47,685 nucleotides of DNA from assembly GCA_016789785.1 (NCBI GenBank), contig JAEUQE010000034.1, positions 1-47,685 of the forward strand, in the 5' to 3' direction. Shown one piece after another: positions 17,236-25,874 of the stretch; position 1 is the stretch's first letter; each line of letters begins with the position of its first letter. Below the pieces are notes generated by a model, which saw only the letters and a list, made by a program, of their open reading frames with translations, had not been told where the DNA came from and made no database searches. Both the position numbers and the translations under genes were made by a program. This DNA comes from Bryobacterales bacterium. Its GTDB lineage: Bacteria > Acidobacteriota > Terriglobia > Bryobacterales > Bryobacteraceae.

Positions 17236-17757
17236 CTACTTCACTTCCGAAGGACTTACACCCTTGGTATCGCCATAGGCGACCCAACGGATGTAGGAAA
17301 TCACATCCGCGAACTGCGCATCGGTGTAGCCGCTCGACTCGGGAGGATGCTTCCAACTCGCATTGTCCTTGATCGAAAAAATCTCGGATTTGTCGAGGTT
17401 CAACTCCTCGGGGGGCATCTTGGAAAGATCGTACAGCTTCACCTTGCCATCCTTATCGGACGCAACCATGCCGGGAAACTTGCGCCGGGCTTTCAAAGTA
17501 ATCTCCTGCGCATACACGGTACGGCTGGAGTTGATCGAAATCACAATCGCTCTCGGGCTCAAACGCGCGAGCTTCGTCAAATCGGGACCCACCGCGGTAC
17601 CGTCCTTGCCAAGTTGATGACAGCTTGCGCATCGAGTCGCATTCGACTCATCCAGAAAGATCTTCTGGCCGCGCGCGGCCTGCTCAGGCATATCAGCGGA
17701 GACGGCGGGAAACGCGAGTCCCAGCAGACAGGCACCTGCTAAGTACAGCCGGAACAT
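17236..17757 (-). CDS. Secreted c-type cytochrome
   Basis: A periplasmic electron-transfer protein of 173 residues. A signal peptide (FRLYLAGACLLGLAFPAVSA) is followed by one haem site, CASCH at 43-47, with Cys43/Cys46 binding haem and His47 as axial ligand. KDGTAVGPDLTKLARLSPRAIVISI and DLSKMPPEEL follow; a Met in the latter may be the distal ligand. The layout (GxxIF, CxxCH, VGPDLT, LKARRKF, 'YTDAQFADVISYIRW') is that of haem domains linked to PQQ dehydrogenases and heme-binding domain proteins of Planctomycetes and Acidobacteria. I use ATG 17757, with GGAGGT seven bases upstream; the in-frame GTG at 17766 would overlap that Shine-Dalgarno. It is a single gene with its own terminator. Confidence 0.88.
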   Translation of the reverse strand: MFRLYLAGACLLGLAFPAVSADMPEQAARGQKIFLDESNATRCASCHQLGKDGTAVGPDLTKLARLSPRAIVISINSSRTVYAQEITLKARRKFPGMVASDKDGKVKLYDLSKMPPEELNLDKSEIFSIKDNASWKHPPESSGYTDAQFADVISYIRWVAYGDTKGVSPSEVK

Positions 17758-17915
17758 TCTGTCCACCTCCTATACGCAACTACCCGTGCACGTTGCGTGC
17801 CATGTCGTCGCCAAGCGTGGGTGCGACGCGTTTTCTTCAAGTTGGGGCATGGGTGGGAAACGCGTCCCACTTCCGGATGCGCGCATTCCCCCACAGCGTT
17901 CCATAATGGTGGTAG

Positions 17916-19313
17916 ATGTTGCGCAGACCCTGGGTCCTCCTGTTGCTTGTTCTGCTCGGCTGCGCTCCGGCCTTCGCGGCCAGACGCATCCTGTTTCTTA
18001 CCCACTCGGCCGGTTTCCGCCACGATTCGATTCGTACCGCTGTCCGTGTGTTTGACGAACTCGGGCGGCGATCCGGCAAGTTTGAAGTCACGGCCACCGA
18101 AGATGTATCCCAACTGAACGCGGCGTCGCTTGCGCAGTATGACGCGGTCTTCTTCTTCACCAGTGGCGAGCTTCCCGTCACGGACCGCCAGAAGCAGGAT
18201 CTCCTCGACTTCGTGCGGGGCGGCAAGGGCTTTGGTGGAGCGCACAGCGCCACCGACACCTTCTACGGCTGGGCGGAGTATGGTGAACTGATTGGCGCCT
18301 ATTTCGATGGCCATCCCTGGGTGCACGAAGCCGCCATCGACATTGAGGATCCGGATTTCCCTGGCTTGCGCGAGCATGCGCCCGGATTCCGCATAGTGGA
18401 AGAGTTTTATCAGTTCCGGGCCTTCTCTCGCGATCGCGTCCGGGTATTGATGACGCTGGATCCGGCCACCATTGATCTCACCCTGCCCGGCGTCAACCGC
18501 CGCGACAACGACTTCGCGCTCGCCTGGTGCCACCGCTACGGCAACGGCCGCGTGTTCTACACCGCGCTTGGCCATTTTGATGAGACTTGGACCGACCGCC
18601 GATTCATGGCAATGCTCGAACAGGCGCTGCTGTGGCTGGTGGGTGAAGTGGAGGCCGATGCGGCGCCACGGTCGACCTCGCGCAGTTTGCGGCCGGAGAT
18701 CGCCGAGGGTGGCATCGGATCGCCGGTGGGCGCAGCCACGGTGCATGCGCCTGGCTCAGTGGTGGCCCTCTATGGGCGCAACCTCACCAGCGGGTCCACA
18801 CTGAGCGCCGGCCTCGACCGTTTCCCGGACCGCCTGGCAGGAACCATGGTCGAGGTAAACGGCCGTCCCGCGCCCATGATCTATGCCGCGCCGGAGCAAG
18901 TGAATGTCCAGTTGCCTTACACCGTGGAGCCGGGCGGCGAGGCACGGCTGACAGTGCGGAGCGTGCAACTCGCGAGCCCTGAAGTGCGCATCCGCATCAC
19001 CGAGGCGGCGCCCGTGATTCTCAACGGAGCCGTATCGGCCGGACAGGTGCGCCTCATGGGCGCGGGACTTGGTGTGGTGGAAGGCGATCCCGCCCTGGGG
19101 CGCCCGGCACCCTTCGGTCAGGTGCATCCGGCGAGGCTCCGGCCCCGCGTGCTGGTGAACGGGCGCGAAGCGGCCCTGCGTTCCGCCGGGCTCGCGTCGG
19201 GACTAATCGGCGTCTACGAAGTGATTGCGGCGCTGCCGGAAGGAGCCGTGGGACCCTACGAAGTCCAACTCGAGAGTGCCGGACAAAGCTCGAACCGCAT
19301 CAGCATTCCGTAG
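17916..19313 (+). CDS. Secreted ThuA-fold protein fused to a Solibacter-type C-terminal module
   Basis: 465 residues. A signal peptide (LLLLVLLGCAPAFAA) precedes a ThuA domain (about 24-245), a glutamine-amidotransferase-like fold. It shows RRILFLTHSAGFRHDSI, the GGKGFGGAHSATDTF turn and a late GRVFYTALGHFDETW. ThuA-like proteins are linked to trehalose/trehalulose use and, in soil bacteria, are often secreted with carbohydrate-active domains. From about residue 265, 'PGSVVALYGRNLTSG', 'LAGTMVEVNGRPAPMIYAAPEQVNVQLPY' and 'GPYEVQLESAGQSSNRISIP' match my memory of the TIGR03437 C-terminal module, an IPT/Ig-like domain expanded in Solibacter. This is the best taxonomic hint in the window. The ATG at 17916 follows a GGTGG sequence. 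No operon partner is close. Confidence 0.85.
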   Translation: MLRRPWVLLLLVLLGCAPAFAARRILFLTHSAGFRHDSIRTAVRVFDELGRRSGKFEVTATEDVSQLNAASLAQYDAVFFFTSGELPVTDRQKQDLLDFVRGGKGFGGAHSATDTFYGWAEYGELIGAYFDGHPWVHEAAIDIEDPDFPGLREHAPGFRIVEEFYQFRAFSRDRVRVLMTLDPATIDLTLPGVNRRDNDFALAWCHRYGNGRVFYTALGHFDETWTDRRFMAMLEQALLWLVGEVEADAAPRSTSRSLRPEIAEGGIGSPVGAATVHAPGSVVALYGRNLTSGSTLSAGLDRFPDRLAGTMVEVNGRPAPMIYAAPEQVNVQLPYTVEPGGEARLTVRSVQLASPEVRIRITEAAPVILNGAVSAGQVRLMGAGLGVVEGDPALGRPAPFGQVHPARLRPRVLVNGREAALRSAGLASGLIGVYEVIAALPEGAVGPYEVQLESAGQSSNRISIP

Positions 19314-19480
19314 CGGCCCGCCTGCGGACCAGAGTCCCGGCCCCGCACAACCCACCGCGCCAAACCCTCGCCCAATCCGCCGCCCAATCCTCCCCCGTCC
19401 ATTCCACTGTCCAGGTATTGTCACCACGCAGACATTTCCCTCGCCGTCCGATAAGCCCAAAAGGGTGGCAATCGCGACGA

Positions 19481-20602
19481 ATGTTTGATCTCAAGAAACT
19501 CATCAGGAAGAGCCCACCGGCGGCAACCGGAAGTATCACCGGATCCATTCAGCACATGGACGATCTGGCAGGGCTTTACGACCTGGCGCTGGCCTGTTAT
19601 GGCGATGCGATCGAGGGTGCCGGACAGCATGCGCCCGACACGCCGCGCGCCTTGCGCGAGGAGCATCGCAGAAAGCTGAAGCAGATTCGCGGGCTGCTGG
19701 CGATCCCCGGCAAACCGTCGCTCGAGGGCGCACGCAAGCACCTCGACGCCGAACTCCAGGCCTACGGCAAGGGCCTGGAAAAGCACATCCATCAAAGCGA
19801 AAAGGATGTGAAGGAGATCATGGCGATGATGGCCACCATGGCCGACTCGCTGGCCTCCCGCGAGAAACAGTATAACGTTCGTTTTCGCGGCATCGCCAAA
19901 CAACTGCGCCTGTTGACGACGGCGAACGATCTGGCCGAGATTCGCATGAAACTCGCCTCCGAAGTGGAGCAACTCGAGAAGTATGTGGAGGACATGGCGC
20001 GTGATACGCAGGCCGCGCTCGAGCGTGTGAAGGGCGACTTGCAGGTGCGCGAGCAGGCCGCACAACAGGCCCGTGATCAACAAGCACGTGATCAGCAGGC
20101 GCCAACACCAGGCGCCGCACGGAATAGCGCGCCATCCCCCGCTTGGGTTGACAGCGCCGTCGATCCGACCACCCAACTCGCTGGACGGCCCGAGGGACTG
20201 GCGATGATCACCACCTTGAAGCGTAACGACGTCCGCTTCTGTCTGGCGCGGTTCTCCGTCGATCCGTTCGAGCAACTCCTGGCGAAATACGGCCGCGGGG
20301 TTATGGATGCGGTGTTGAAAGAGGTCTCTTTCCGTTTGAAAGAAGGGTTTCCGGCGGCGTCGCTCGTGGCGCGCTGGAATGACGCCGATTTTCTCGTGGT
20401 CTCCGAATCGTCCTTGCCGGATCTCGCCATGCAGGTCACCGAAATCGAACGGAAACTCGCACTCACGTTCTCCATTCCAGGACGAGGTGAGAAGATCTCG
20501 GTAAGCTGCCGCACCTCCGCCATCCAGAGCCTGCGCACCGAAACCACTGATGAAATGATCAGCCGCGTCCTTGCCAGCCGCGAGTTGGCGCCAGCAAAGT
20601 AA
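19481..20602 (+). CDS. Coiled-coil protein with a degenerate GGDEF domain
   Basis: 373 residues. The first two thirds are long amphipathic helices (for example KHIHQSEKDVKEIMAMMATM and ASEVEQLEKYVEDMARDTQ), ending in a QQARDQQARDQQ linker. The last 150 residues follow the GGDEF fold: DPTTQLAGRPEGLAMI in place of DxLTGLxNR, then YGRGVMDAVLKEVSFRLKE, then LVARWNDADFLVVSE. The active-site loop reads W-N-D-A-D-F (about 299-304), so the glycines and acidic pair needed for cyclic-di-GMP synthesis are absent. I infer a non-catalytic binding or scaffold domain. I use ATG 19481; the frame opens at 19418 but the extra residues are proline/arginine-rich and unlike a protein start. The CpaE-like gene begins 18 bases after the stop, so the two form an operon. 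Confidence 0.7.
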   Translation: MFDLKKLIRKSPPAATGSITGSIQHMDDLAGLYDLALACYGDAIEGAGQHAPDTPRALREEHRRKLKQIRGLLAIPGKPSLEGARKHLDAELQAYGKGLEKHIHQSEKDVKEIMAMMATMADSLASREKQYNVRFRGIAKQLRLLTTANDLAEIRMKLASEVEQLEKYVEDMARDTQAALERVKGDLQVREQAAQQARDQQARDQQAPTPGAARNSAPSPAWVDSAVDPTTQLAGRPEGLAMITTLKRNDVRFCLARFSVDPFEQLLAKYGRGVMDAVLKEVSFRLKEGFPAASLVARWNDADFLVVSESSLPDLAMQVTEIERKLALTFSIPGRGEKISVSCRTSAIQSLRTETTDEMISRVLASRELAPAK

Positions 20603-20620
20603 CTAAGAGTGTAACTGGCT

Positions 20621-21826
20621 ATGTTGCGAGCAATTCTCATATCTCCCGATCCGGATCTGCGGCGCGAATTCGAGCAGCGGCTCGCGGATACGGGCCAAAT
20701 GGTGCTTCTCCGCAGCTTCGATCACTATCTGAGCTTTGAGGAAGTACAGCGTTTCTCAAGGGCGCATGCCCCGCAAGCTGTGCTGCTCGATGTGGAGTCA
20801 AACTCCGTGGCGCTGGCGCTTGCGGGCCATATCGCGCGGCAGCTTCCTTCGGCCCGTGTGGTGGCGCTGGCAAGGAGTTGCGATCCGGCATTGCTGATGC
20901 GCCTCATGAATTCAGGAGTGCGGGAGTTTCTTTACTCGCCGTTTCCCAAGGACCTCTATCTCGAGTCCGTGGCGCGGCTCCTCGACGCCGTGCGCGAGGC
21001 GCCGGTCGAATCCGACTCTACCGATCTGCTGTTCGCGTTTCTCCCCGCCAAGCCCGGCTGCGGCTGCTCGACGGTGGCGATGAATGCCGCCGCCGCGATG
21101 AGCCGGCATTGCGATGGCCGCGTGCTGCTCGCGGATTTCGACCTTCACTCAGGGATCGCGCGCTTCCTGCTGAAGCTGAACAACGCGTTTTCGATGCTCG
21201 ATGCGCTGGACCGGGCGGCCGAGATGGACGACGTGATCTGGCCGGAGTTAGTAAGTCGCACGGAGCAAATGGACGTGCTGGCTTCCGGAGCGGTCCGCCG
21301 CGGCTATGTTCCCGATCCGGTCGCCTTGCGCCGTCTCCTCGACTATGCGCGGCGCCGGTACCGCGCGATCTGTGTCGATCTCGCGGGTACCCTCGAGGAA
21401 GCCTCGATCGAGGTGTTGCACGAGGCAAGGCGGATCCTTCTGGTTGTGCAGCCGGATCTGGCTTCGGTGTATCTGGCGAAAGAAAAGCTGCGGTTTCTGG
21501 GAGCGATGGAATTGGAGGACCGCGTCAGCGTGGTGCTCAACCGATGGCAGCGCGATGCGTGTCTTTCGATCGCGGATATTGAGAGCGTGGTCGGCCTGCC
21601 CGTGCAGTTCACCATTAGCGACGATGCCTCGCAGATTTACCGTGCGCTGCTCGGCGGCGTTGGTTTGGATGCGGGTTCCGAGATCGGCCGCGAGATCGGG
21701 CGTCTCGGTCTTGCCCTGGCCGAAACCAAGCCGGAGAAAAGTGAAGTTACTCCGAAACGCCGGATGGTGGAATACTTTTCGCTGTTACCCGCGAAATACT
21801 CGCTATTTCCAACAAGCAAGGAGTAA
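20621..21826 (+). CDS. CpaE/TadZ-like protein: receiver-like domain plus MinD-type ATPase
   Basis: 401 residues. Residues 1-125 form a receiver-like domain (Asp57 in AVLLDVES, but the acidic pocket near the N-terminus is only ISPDPD). Residues 136-380 form a ParA/MinD-type ATPase: deviant Walker A AKPGCGCST at 143-151 keeps the signature Lys144 but has Cys149 in place of the second lysine, and ADFDLHSG at 171-178 is the Walker A' motif. CpaE/TadZ proteins localise type IVc (Flp/Tad) pili to a cell site and often have weakened ATPase motifs. No other tad/cpa gene is present in the window, so a link to pili is inference. The partner upstream is the degenerate GGDEF protein, which may be its binding partner or polar scaffold. 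Confidence 0.75.
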   Translation: MLRAILISPDPDLRREFEQRLADTGQMVLLRSFDHYLSFEEVQRFSRAHAPQAVLLDVESNSVALALAGHIARQLPSARVVALARSCDPALLMRLMNSGVREFLYSPFPKDLYLESVARLLDAVREAPVESDSTDLLFAFLPAKPGCGCSTVAMNAAAAMSRHCDGRVLLADFDLHSGIARFLLKLNNAFSMLDALDRAAEMDDVIWPELVSRTEQMDVLASGAVRRGYVPDPVALRRLLDYARRRYRAICVDLAGTLEEASIEVLHEARRILLVVQPDLASVYLAKEKLRFLGAMELEDRVSVVLNRWQRDACLSIADIESVVGLPVQFTISDDASQIYRALLGGVGLDAGSEIGREIGRLGLALAETKPEKSEVTPKRRMVEYFSLLPAKYSLFPTSKE

Positions 21827-21886
21827 CTCGGCGAGGAGGCGCCGCCACAATCAGGGGCTGAAGGCTGAGAGCTGACCGCTGATGGC

Positions 21887-21919
21887 TATAGCCAAAAATG
21901 TCAAACATTTTTGGCTATA
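21887..21919. terminator. Bidirectional terminator hairpin between convergent genes
   Basis: A perfect 15-bp inverted repeat (TATAGCCAAAAATGT, 3-nt loop CAA, ACATTTTTGGCTATA). It has A/T runs inside the stem rather than a clear poly-T tail. It lies after the CpaE-like gene and over the final codons and stop of the opposing flippase gene. Confidence 0.7.
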
Positions 21920-23211
21920 TTCAGATTCCGGTAAATCCTAATTACTAACCCGAGAGTCAGCACCGTCTGTACCGCGTAGCCCACGGCCTGCGCCATCGCC
22001 GCTCCCGTGATCCCTCCGTCCGGCACGGCCGCCCACAGCGCCACCACCATCGTCACCGTCGCCGCACCCAGCAGCGGGATCTGCGGAACAAAGCACCGCA
22101 CCGACGACATCACATACCCGCAAGCACTCGCCAGGTAGGAGAACGCACCGCCCACCATCAGCCATACGAACGTCCGCTGATGCTGCCCGTAGCCGGCGCC
22201 GTACAGCATTTCGAGAATTGGCGCACCCCACAGCCATGCCACCAGCACCGAGCCGCCGCCCAGCAAAGCCGCCATCGCACCGAGCGCGATGCTCAGCTTG
22301 CGGAACCCTCGGACGTCGCGCGAGGCATGGAGCCGCGCCAGCCGCGAACTCGCCGTCTGACCCAGCGCCATCACCGCCATGTTCGCCGCGAACGTCATGT
22401 AAGCGATCGCCGAGAACAGCCCGATCTCGCGCTCCGTGAATTGATGTGCGAGCCAGTAGCGCGGCAGATAGGCGTTCAACGATACCAGCGTCATCAGGAC
22501 ACCCATGGGCGCGGCCACCCGCACAACCGGCATGGCATCGCGAATCCAACTTGCCCCCCGCGGCCGGAGCCGCTCAATCAACGCTCCGAAACCCTCGCCT
22601 GGACGGCGAAGAGTCCGCAGGTCATAGCCGCACAGCACAACGAGCGAAGCAGCGCACACGCTTGCCGCTGACCACGCGGCGTCCCGCGTAACTAAAACGG
22701 CCGTGGCCAGCGCCGCTACCGACAGAACGCCACGCAGCATCATCGACACCGCGATCCGGTCCATGCGCTCGTCCCGCTGAAGGTGCCCGTGGATGGTATC
22801 CGCGATCGCTTCCAGCACCTTTGCACACGCCAGAACCGCGATCGCCGCCGATGCCCCGCCCGAATACGAACTCCACAGGATCAAGAAGAACGTGGCGGCC
22901 ACGGCTGCCAGCGACATCATGAGACGAATCCCAAGATAGGTGGAAAGCGGCGGTCCCGCACCTGTATCCGTCGCCTGCACCGTCCGCAGATTACAGCCCG
23001 CGAGGACGAAAATCGGCGATGTGACGGCGAGCCCCAGCGCATACTGGCCGACGATTTCCGGTGTGCCCAGCCGCGCCAGCACAATGATCAGCAGCCACTG
23101 GCACCCGCTGCCCACGGCGTTCCCGGCGAGCGCCCACGCGAAGTTCGAGCGGATCGTTCGCGTGCCCGGCGGCACCAGGCGATCCGCACTCTCCACCGTT
23201 TCCCCCGTCAT
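21901..23211 (-). CDS. Oligosaccharide flippase family (Wzx-like) membrane protein
   Basis: 436 residues with about 12 to 14 hydrophobic segments, the layout of the MOP/polysaccharide-transport superfamily. The opening RSNFAWALAGNAVGSGCQWLLIIVLARLGTPEIVGQYALGLAVTSPI is the family N-terminus: two helices, then a G-x-Y/F loop. Members flip undecaprenyl-linked sugar repeats across the inner membrane for O-antigen, capsule or exopolysaccharide. No glycosyltransferases or polymerase genes lie next to it, so the glycan is unknown. The C-terminus (YRNLNIAKNV) is encoded within a 15-bp stem-loop that also serves as the likely terminator. Confidence 0.8.
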   Translation of the reverse strand: MTGETVESADRLVPPGTRTIRSNFAWALAGNAVGSGCQWLLIIVLARLGTPEIVGQYALGLAVTSPIFVLAGCNLRTVQATDTGAGPPLSTYLGIRLMMSLAAVAATFFLILWSSYSGGASAAIAVLACAKVLEAIADTIHGHLQRDERMDRIAVSMMLRGVLSVAALATAVLVTRDAAWSAASVCAASLVVLCGYDLRTLRRPGEGFGALIERLRPRGASWIRDAMPVVRVAAPMGVLMTLVSLNAYLPRYWLAHQFTEREIGLFSAIAYMTFAANMAVMALGQTASSRLARLHASRDVRGFRKLSIALGAMAALLGGGSVLVAWLWGAPILEMLYGAGYGQHQRTFVWLMVGGAFSYLASACGYVMSSVRCFVPQIPLLGAATVTMVVALWAAVPDGGITGAAMAQAVGYAVQTVLTLGLVIRIYRNLNIAKNV

Positions 23212-23314
23212 GCCGCGCCTCCGGACGCGTTCCCTCCGTCAATGGGTAGAATCATTCCAGAGAAGATAGTGCCCTCAGGCCGCGCAACTTCTCAGTGGAT
23301 TTCCGCGTAGCGCG

Positions 23315-25720
23315 TTACTTCAGATTCATCCGCGCCAGCAGCCCGCGAAATCGCGCATCCGAACGCAGCGGCTGATACACCGGATCCACGCCGATATACA
23401 CCAACTGGCTGTCGCGCTCCTCGTAGGCGCGCTCCATCCATTGCATGCACGTATCCACATCGCCGATGCGCGCGGAGAGCTGTGCGATCTGCATCGGCGG
23501 AACGAATGCCGCCCGCGCGCGGTCCACCAGCGTATCGCGATAGAGCTTCAGGCCCGCTGTGTACCTGGCTGCGCCGAGCAGGCGCACCTGGCTCGCCAAT
23601 TGCGCCTCGCCCGCCAGTTCAAGCGCCTTCACCAGTTGCGGGAACGCTTCCTCCGTCCGCTTGTCGAGTTCCAGTGCCGAGGCCAGGTCCTCGCGCGCGA
23701 TGAGGAAGTTCGGATCCAGATCAAGCACCTTGCGATAGATCTCGATGGCTTTCGCGATCTGCCCCGTGTATTGATACGGGTAGGCGAGATTCGTGTTGAT
23801 GATGCGCGAGAGCGGATCCAGTTCCTGCGCGCGCTTCAACTCGCGGATCGCTTCCTCGTGCTGCTTCATCGCATTGAGATGCACGCCATACCAATGGTGC
23901 GCGGTTGCGTGACCCTGATTGTTCTCGATGGCGCGGCGGAAGGATGCTTCGGCGGCGGGCCAGTCCCAGGTGTAGAGCGCATGGATCATGGCCTGCGATG
24001 TGTGCGCCTCCGCCGACCGCGGATCGAGAGCGAGCGCCTTGGCCACCATCGCCTGGGCCTTCGGAAAGTATTCCTTCGGACGGCCATAGCTGAAACCCAG
24101 CAGACCATAGGCGTCGGCAAGCCCGGTATAAGCAAGCACGAACGCAGGGTCGGCGCGAACCGCTTCCTCGAATGATTCCACCGACTTGAGAAAACCTTCG
24201 CGAGTGCGCTTGTTCCAGTGATACCGGCCCATCAGGTAACTGCGATAGGCGGGACCGCTGGTGTGGTCGATGCGCACGAGCCGTTGCTGCTGATCACCCT
24301 GCAACTTGAGCTGCAGAGCGGAAGCGACTTCCACCGAGATGCGAGCTTCGGCAAAGGAAAGCCGCGAGTCTTCCACCTCATAGCGCTGCCCCCAGATCTG
24401 CGCGCCATCCTTCACGTCCACAAGTTCCGCGCTGACCGCGAACTTCTTGCCTTGTTGCTGTATGCGGCCAGTGACCACGGCCTCCACGCCGATGCGTTTG
24501 CCCGCTTCGCGAGGATCCACGGTTGTGCCTTTGTAAGTGAACACGGTGCTGCGCGCCATCACACGGATGCCAGGCAACGCCGAAAGGCTGTGAATCAGGT
24601 TCTCCGTAAGACCGTCCGCCATGAACTCGACGTCGCTGTTGCTGGTGAAGGGAAGCACCGCGAGGGATGTGATGGACTGCTTGCCCGGACGCTTCGAGAT
24701 CAGCGTCACCGTCACCGCGAGCAACACGGTGAACAACGAGATTGCCAGCGCGACAAAGAGGATCTTGCGTGGCGGTCCGGGTTGGACCTGCCCTGGCGGT
24801 GATACGGCCGCGGCGGCTTCAGGCTCGGCAACTGCCGCGGCGCTCGCCAGTGTCGCGGTTTCCGTGCGGCTCTCGCCAGCCTCCGGCCCCGCGGGCTCAG
24901 CGATCTCCGCGGCCGCAATGTGGCGCTCCAACACTGGGCGAGGCAACAGTGGATCCGTCGCGGTGGCTGGTGAGTAACTGCCATCGAGAATGCGCTCATA
25001 AAGGCGCTGCGTCGCGGGTTCGACATCGGCGTCCAACTCCTTCCGCAGCGCGTCCTGGCACGCGCGGAACTGGCTGATGGCGAGATGCCGGCGTCCCGTG
25101 GTGGCATAGAGCTTCATCAGCCGCCGGTGCGCGTTCTCGTTGCAGGGATCCGCCGCGGTCAGCCGCTGCAGAATCTCCGCGGCTTCTTCCGGAGCCTTCT
25201 TCGAGGAAAGCTGCCACAGCAGTTCGCGATGAAGTTGCACCACACGTTCGCGCAGCAGCGCGCACCAATCCTCATAGCGGTCCTCCGGGAGCAACTCGCC
25301 TTTGTACGCGCGGATGGCTGCTTCCATCGCGGCCGGATCGCCGGAACCGAGGGCGGCCGACGCGGTACGTTCAAACTCGATGGCGTCGATGCGGATTCCC
25401 GCGGGCGCGCGCAACGCCACGCGCTGATCCTGCGCAAGCAGAAATCGCGACGCCGGTCCTTCCTTGAGTCCCGGCTCCAAGGCGCGCCGTGCCGCATGAA
25501 TCGTCTTGTGGAGGTTGTTCTGCGCGGACTCCGGATCCTGATCGGGCCAAAGATGCTCAATCACCTGATCGCGGTGCAACTCGTGATTCGGAGAGATCGC
25601 CAGCAGCTTCAGCAGCGTCTTCGCCTTCTTGCGGCCCCATCCCGATTCATCAATAGCCGTGCCATCCACGTGAACGCGGAACGATCCGAGCAGTTGAATA
25701 TCGAGAGCCCCATCGGACAT
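23315..25720 (-). CDS. Membrane-anchored BTAD/SARP-type regulator with TPR region
   Basis: 801 residues. Start at ATG 25720 (MSDGALDIQLLGSFRVHVDG), with AAAGG upstream; the 28 residues before it in the open frame are not protein-like. Order: OmpR-type winged helix (about 5-95, GRKKAKTLLKLLAISPNHELHRDQVIEHLWPD), a bacterial transcriptional activator domain (about 100-250, with the CNENAHRRLMKLYATTGRRHLAISQFRACQDALRKEL helices), an Ala/Pro-rich linker, one membrane segment (about 318-340, ILFVALAISLFTVLLAVTV), a TolB-N/FlgO-like domain (LAVLPFTSNSDVEFMADGLTENLIHSLS), then several TPRs (about 490-800). The membrane helix separates the DNA-binding part from a periplasmic or peripheral sensory part, as in CadC. 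The regulated genes are unknown. Confidence 0.85.
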   Translation of the reverse strand: MSDGALDIQLLGSFRVHVDGTAIDESGWGRKKAKTLLKLLAISPNHELHRDQVIEHLWPDQDPESAQNNLHKTIHAARRALEPGLKEGPASRFLLAQDQRVALRAPAGIRIDAIEFERTASAALGSGDPAAMEAAIRAYKGELLPEDRYEDWCALLRERVVQLHRELLWQLSSKKAPEEAAEILQRLTAADPCNENAHRRLMKLYATTGRRHLAISQFRACQDALRKELDADVEPATQRLYERILDGSYSPATATDPLLPRPVLERHIAAAEIAEPAGPEAGESRTETATLASAAAVAEPEAAAAVSPPGQVQPGPPRKILFVALAISLFTVLLAVTVTLISKRPGKQSITSLAVLPFTSNSDVEFMADGLTENLIHSLSALPGIRVMARSTVFTYKGTTVDPREAGKRIGVEAVVTGRIQQQGKKFAVSAELVDVKDGAQIWGQRYEVEDSRLSFAEARISVEVASALQLKLQGDQQQRLVRIDHTSGPAYRSYLMGRYHWNKRTREGFLKSVESFEEAVRADPAFVLAYTGLADAYGLLGFSYGRPKEYFPKAQAMVAKALALDPRSAEAHTSQAMIHALYTWDWPAAEASFRRAIENNQGHATAHHWYGVHLNAMKQHEEAIRELKRAQELDPLSRIINTNLAYPYQYTGQIAKAIEIYRKVLDLDPNFLIAREDLASALELDKRTEEAFPQLVKALELAGEAQLASQVRLLGAARYTAGLKLYRDTLVDRARAAFVPPMQIAQLSARIGDVDTCMQWMERAYEERDSQLVYIGVDPVYQPLRSDARFRGLLARMNLK

Positions 25721-25874
25721 CTGCTTTGACCTTTTCAGGGAACAGCAGTGAACGTTCCCTGGAGCAATGACGTGCGGCCGCTTCGCCGGAGACGGACACA
25801 GCACGGTCAGTGCTCAGAATAGCATTGGCGGCGCGTATTCCCGAGTCGGCGGCCTCGTGTGTTTACAAGCGGTT

